NCBI GenBank assembly: GCA_030648705.1
Contig: JAUSHF010000059.1
Span: 1-7,672 of the forward strand
Direction of reading: 5' to 3'
DNA length: 7,672 nt
DNA from: a bacterium
Lineage (GTDB): Bacteria > Patescibacteriota > Minisyncoccia > Phycocordibacterales > PALSA-1337
A program made the position numbers and the translations under genes. Numbering within the stretch: the first letter of the stretch is position 1; each line of letters begins with the position of its first letter. This document shows, in pieces, positions 5,233-7,672 of the stretch. Below the pieces are notes generated by a model. The model searched no databases. It saw nothing but the letters and a program-made list of their open reading frames with translations, and was not told the origin of the DNA.

Positions 5233-7672
5233 ATGAATTGGATTATTAAATACAAAATTAATTTTCTGAAAATTGCATTCATTGCAGGAATACTTTTTGT
5301 AATCCAATTATTTTTCGTATCAAATATTTTTGCTGACTATAATCATCAAATAAATTATCAGGGTAAACTAAAATACGCTGGTGGTTCTGCTGTTTCGAAC
5401 GGGACCACAACAATTGTTTTTAAACTCTATACTGTGTCATCTGGAGGAAGTCCTGTGTGGACAGAAACTCAGGTCGCGACCACTACATCAGGATTATTTA
5501 GTGTAATGCTAGGATTAAACACTTCTCTAGACTCTATAGATTTCAATCAGAATTTATATCTCGGGGTAGCAGTAGCTACTGATACAGAAATGTTGCCTAG
5601 GAAATCAGTTGGCGCTGTACCTGTAGCATTTTATGCAGATATTGCTAGTACTTCTAATAAATTCGGTGGATTAGCTACTACATCTTTTCTACGATCTGAC
5701 GTGGCTGGGACATTAACTGCCAGCTCCTCTTTGTCTGTTTTGACCATAAATCAGCAGGGAAGCGGTAGTTTGTTTGATGTTCAGTCTAATGGATCGAGTA
5801 CATTTAAGATATTAAATACCGGCAACGTCGGCATCGGGACGACAACGCCAGATACAAAATTATCTATAGTTGGCACGACAACGATGACTGGAAGCACCCC
5901 TGTAATTTTTAGAGGCACCGATGGTAATTCTTGGTCAAGAATTGAGATATTTCCTGCATATAATGGCGCAAGTCAACAAGAGAATTTTAGGTTTGGCGAT
6001 AGCGATACTGGTCCTTCCATAATAACCACCGCTCTTGGAAATATAGGCATTGGAAGAAGGTCGTTAGCAAACTTAACCTCTGGCACATATAACACGTTTC
6101 TTGGTTTGTATGCAGGACAGACCGTAAGCACTGGTCAAGGAAATGTTGGATTGGGAACAGATGCTTTAGTATCCTTGTTGAGTGGTGGCGACAATATAGG
6201 AGTTGGACATAATGCCGGAGGTTTAATTAGCGATGGAGACTCTAATATCAGTATCGGAACAAGCGCTGGGGACAGTAATGTTAGCGGAGACTCTAATATC
6301 AGTATCGGAACAAGCGCTGGAACAGCTTATACAGGCTCAAATCAAGTTGCTATAGGTCAATCTTCTTTAGTTAGTAACGTAAGTGGTGTAGAAAATTCGG
6401 CTTTTGGTTATTCAGCTGGCAGTGGTATTACTTCAGGAACAAAAAATACTCTTATTGGATATGGAGCTAATCAATATAATAATCCTGGCTATACGATAGC
6501 TATAGGAACGAATGCGCTTAGAAATAATTCTGCAAATTTTAATACTGGAATTGGAAATGATGCTCTCTATGCTAATACGAGCGGCACGGAAAATACAGCT
6601 ATTGGACAAGGAGTGATGTCAAATGTTACGACAGGCGGATATAATACAGCGTTAGGTAGTATTGCCGGAACAACAATAACGACAGGTGAAAAAAATGTTT
6701 TTATCGGAGAATCCGCGGATGCTCTTTCGAATAATCTTTCTAACGCAATCGCTATAGGATATGCAGCCAAAGTCGGAGCTTCCAATTCTATGGTTTTAGG
6801 TGGCACTGGAGCAAACGCAGTCAACGTCGGCATGGGCACGACCAGCCCCCTAGCGAAATTAAGTATTAAAGGCACGGGCGCGACAACTGGGCGTTTACTA
6901 CAAATTACTGACTCGAATGACGTGGAAAAGGTAACTATTTTAGATAACGGCAACGTCGGCATCGGGACGACGAGTCCGACATCAAAGTTGGTAATTGCTG
7001 GGGCATCTAACCAACCTGTTATGACATTCGGCGGAACAGGTACAGACCAGTATAGATTTTCAATTGGGACTGAACTTAGTGGAACCGCTATATCTGCCAA
7101 TCTTAATCTTGCTCCTGCAAGTGGTGCATTAAACATACAAAGAAGTGGAGTTAGTAGCACTTTCAATATGTATAATTCTAGTGGTTCTAGTGGTATTTTT
7201 TTGCACTCTAATGGTACCTCATTTTTCAACAGCGGCAACGTCGGCATCGGCACCACTTCACCTTTGGCAAAGTTGGATATTTATGGAAATGCTGGTTCAA
7301 CAGATATATTTGCGATATCTTCTTCAACTAATAGTAGATTATTTACTGTAACAGCAGGTGGAAGCGTTGGCATCGGAACATCTTCTCCATTCGCAACACT
7401 TGGAGTCACAGGGAGTATGTCTCTTAATGGAGCATTCTATGACTCACTAACATCAGTAGGATCAAACGGTATGGTCCTCCAAACCACAGGTACAGGAGTG
7501 CAGTGGGTTGCTACATCCAGTCTCGGAATCACTGGTGGCTCAGGCACTGTCACCAGTGTAGATATGTCCGTCCCCACAGGTCTCTCTATATCTGGTAACC
7601 CCATTACAGGTGCAGGTACTCTAGCCTTATCTCTAACTTCTGGATACATTATTCCTCTTTCAGCATCTACGA
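5233..7672 (+). CDS. Giant secreted fibre/adhesin-like repeat protein, 3' end outside window
   Basis: The frame opens at ATG 5233, two bases after the previous stop, and stays open for 813 codons to the window edge. A signal peptide covers residues 1-34 (hydrophobic 11-30, cut near IFA-DY). A widespread N-terminal domain follows at about 38-136: INYQGKL, TTTIVFKLY, VWTETQ, GLFSVMLG, LYLGVAV, VPVAFYADIA. Next come fibre modules: GNVGIGTTTP at 197-206; a head-like region at about 269-524 with 15 N-x-x-[ILFV]-G repeats such as NTFLG, NISIG, NTAIG and NTALG; further NVG[IM]GTTSP units starting at 531, 574 and 669, and SVGIGTSSP at 711; then GMVLQTTGTGVQWVATSSLG and GSGTVTSVD (769-777). These modules occur in phage tail fibres and in bacterial surface proteins, often with a C-terminal S74-type chaperone domain, which if present lies outside. 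The signal peptide and neighbours favour a cell-surface adhesin over a phage gene. Function is inferred. Confidence 0.88.
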   Translation, partial: MNWIIKYKINFLKIAFIAGILFVIQLFFVSNIFADYNHQINYQGKLKYAGGSAVSNGTTTIVFKLYTVSSGGSPVWTETQVATTTSGLFSVMLGLNTSLDSIDFNQNLYLGVAVATDTEMLPRKSVGAVPVAFYADIASTSNKFGGLATTSFLRSDVAGTLTASSSLSVLTINQQGSGSLFDVQSNGSSTFKILNTGNVGIGTTTPDTKLSIVGTTTMTGSTPVIFRGTDGNSWSRIEIFPAYNGASQQENFRFGDSDTGPSIITTALGNIGIGRRSLANLTSGTYNTFLGLYAGQTVSTGQGNVGLGTDALVSLLSGGDNIGVGHNAGGLISDGDSNISIGTSAGDSNVSGDSNISIGTSAGTAYTGSNQVAIGQSSLVSNVSGVENSAFGYSAGSGITSGTKNTLIGYGANQYNNPGYTIAIGTNALRNNSANFNTGIGNDALYANTSGTENTAIGQGVMSNVTTGGYNTALGSIAGTTITTGEKNVFIGESADALSNNLSNAIAIGYAAKVGASNSMVLGGTGANAVNVGMGTTSPLAKLSIKGTGATTGRLLQITDSNDVEKVTILDNGNVGIGTTSPTSKLVIAGASNQPVMTFGGTGTDQYRFSIGTELSGTAISANLNLAPASGALNIQRSGVSSTFNMYNSSGSSGIFLHSNGTSFFNSGNVGIGTTSPLAKLDIYGNAGSTDIFAISSSTNSRLFTVTAGGSVGIGTSSPFATLGVTGSMSLNGAFYDSLTSVGSNGMVLQTTGTGVQWVATSSLGITGGSGTVTSVDMSVPTGLSISGNPITGAGTLALSLTSGYIIPLSAST
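5821..7389 (+). repeat. Dispersed NVGIGTTSP repeats conserved at DNA level
   Basis: GGCAACGTCGGCATCGG occurs identically at 5821-5837, 6949-6965 and 7234-7250; the first two copies match for 23 bases (5821-5843 and 6949-6971). A near copy, CAACGTCGGCATGGGCACG, lies at 6822-6840 and a diverged one (GGAAGCGTTGGCATCGGAACA) at 7360-7380. All are in the same reading frame and encode the NVGIGTT-type motif. The coordinates span the outer copies; most of the interval is non-repeat. Confidence 0.85.
6235..6320 (+). repeat. Perfect 35-bp direct repeat, 51-bp period, inside the fibre gene
   Basis: Positions 6235-6269 and 6286-6320 are identical over 35 bases, starting GGAGACTCTAATATC and ending ACAAGCGCTGG. 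The 16-bp spacer keeps the frame, so the period is 17 codons and encodes GDSNISIGTSAG twice. Upstream of each copy TTAGC is also shared, separated from the repeat by an AT insertion or deletion. This points to a recent in-frame tandem duplication of one head repeat. Confidence 0.9.

Noticed and set aside
6235..6320. Repeat-spacer layout that might suggest a CRISPR array
   Set aside because: Only two copies, in frame within a coding region, with a 16-bp spacer that encodes related residues.
6567..7256. A 229-codon open frame on the minus strand within the fibre gene
   Set aside because: Its product is a Pro/Val/Leu-rich mirror of the Gly/Thr/Asn repeats on the plus strand, with no start signal or recognisable domain; it is a compositional shadow.
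5233..7672. A prophage tail-fibre gene
   Set aside because: It has a signal peptide, sits in an operon with a membrane HTH protein and follows surface genes; no phage gene or attachment site is visible.

Overview
The window is A+T-rich bacterial DNA. It holds the 5' part of a tRNA gene, one housekeeping RNA-modification gene and, over most of its length, exported or membrane-anchored surface proteins. Several traits resemble the Candidate Phyla Radiation (Patescibacteria, especially Parcubacteria-like lineages): a short excisionase/MerR-type HTH protein just upstream of a very large NVGIGTTSP-repeat protein, a membrane-anchored DUF916-like protein, small exported Ser/Thr-rich proteins, and few recognisable Shine-Dalgarno sequences. 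This assignment is inferred from gene style, since the window has no phylogenetic marker except the RluA-family enzyme. The standard genetic code fits all reading frames.

Layout. Positions 1-57 (minus strand) carry the 5' part of a tRNA-Val(UAC), cut by the window edge. Positions 193-936 encode an RluA-family pseudouridine synthase. After a 95-bp gap with a consensus -10 box, four genes at 1032-4590 form a tight plus-strand run with gaps of 8, 21 and 2 bp. They encode a small secreted protein A, a DUF916-like membrane-anchored protein, a second small secreted protein B that is a paralogue of A, and a protein with a fibronectin-III-like domain and a C-terminal membrane helix. A 208-bp intergenic region follows, with an extended -10 promoter and a long hairpin placed almost exactly at the predicted transcript 5' end. 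The second unit encodes a 143-aa protein with an N-terminal DNA-binding fold and a transmembrane helix. Two bases later a giant secreted fibre-like protein starts; it stays open for 813 codons and runs off the window.

How the genes may work together (inference). The four-gene unit resembles, in composition, the Gram-positive csc/WxL cell-surface complexes, in which secreted WxL proteins are encoded beside DUF916 membrane proteins. The two paralogues end in a motif that matches the distal WxL motif in layout but lacks the Trp, and they share a Cys-x10-Cys-Trp element. The second unit pairs a membrane-tethered putative regulator with a large repetitive surface fibre that shows signs of recent internal duplication. 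The window therefore looks like a cell-surface locus: a possible WxL-like complex beside a regulated, variable adhesin-type fibre.
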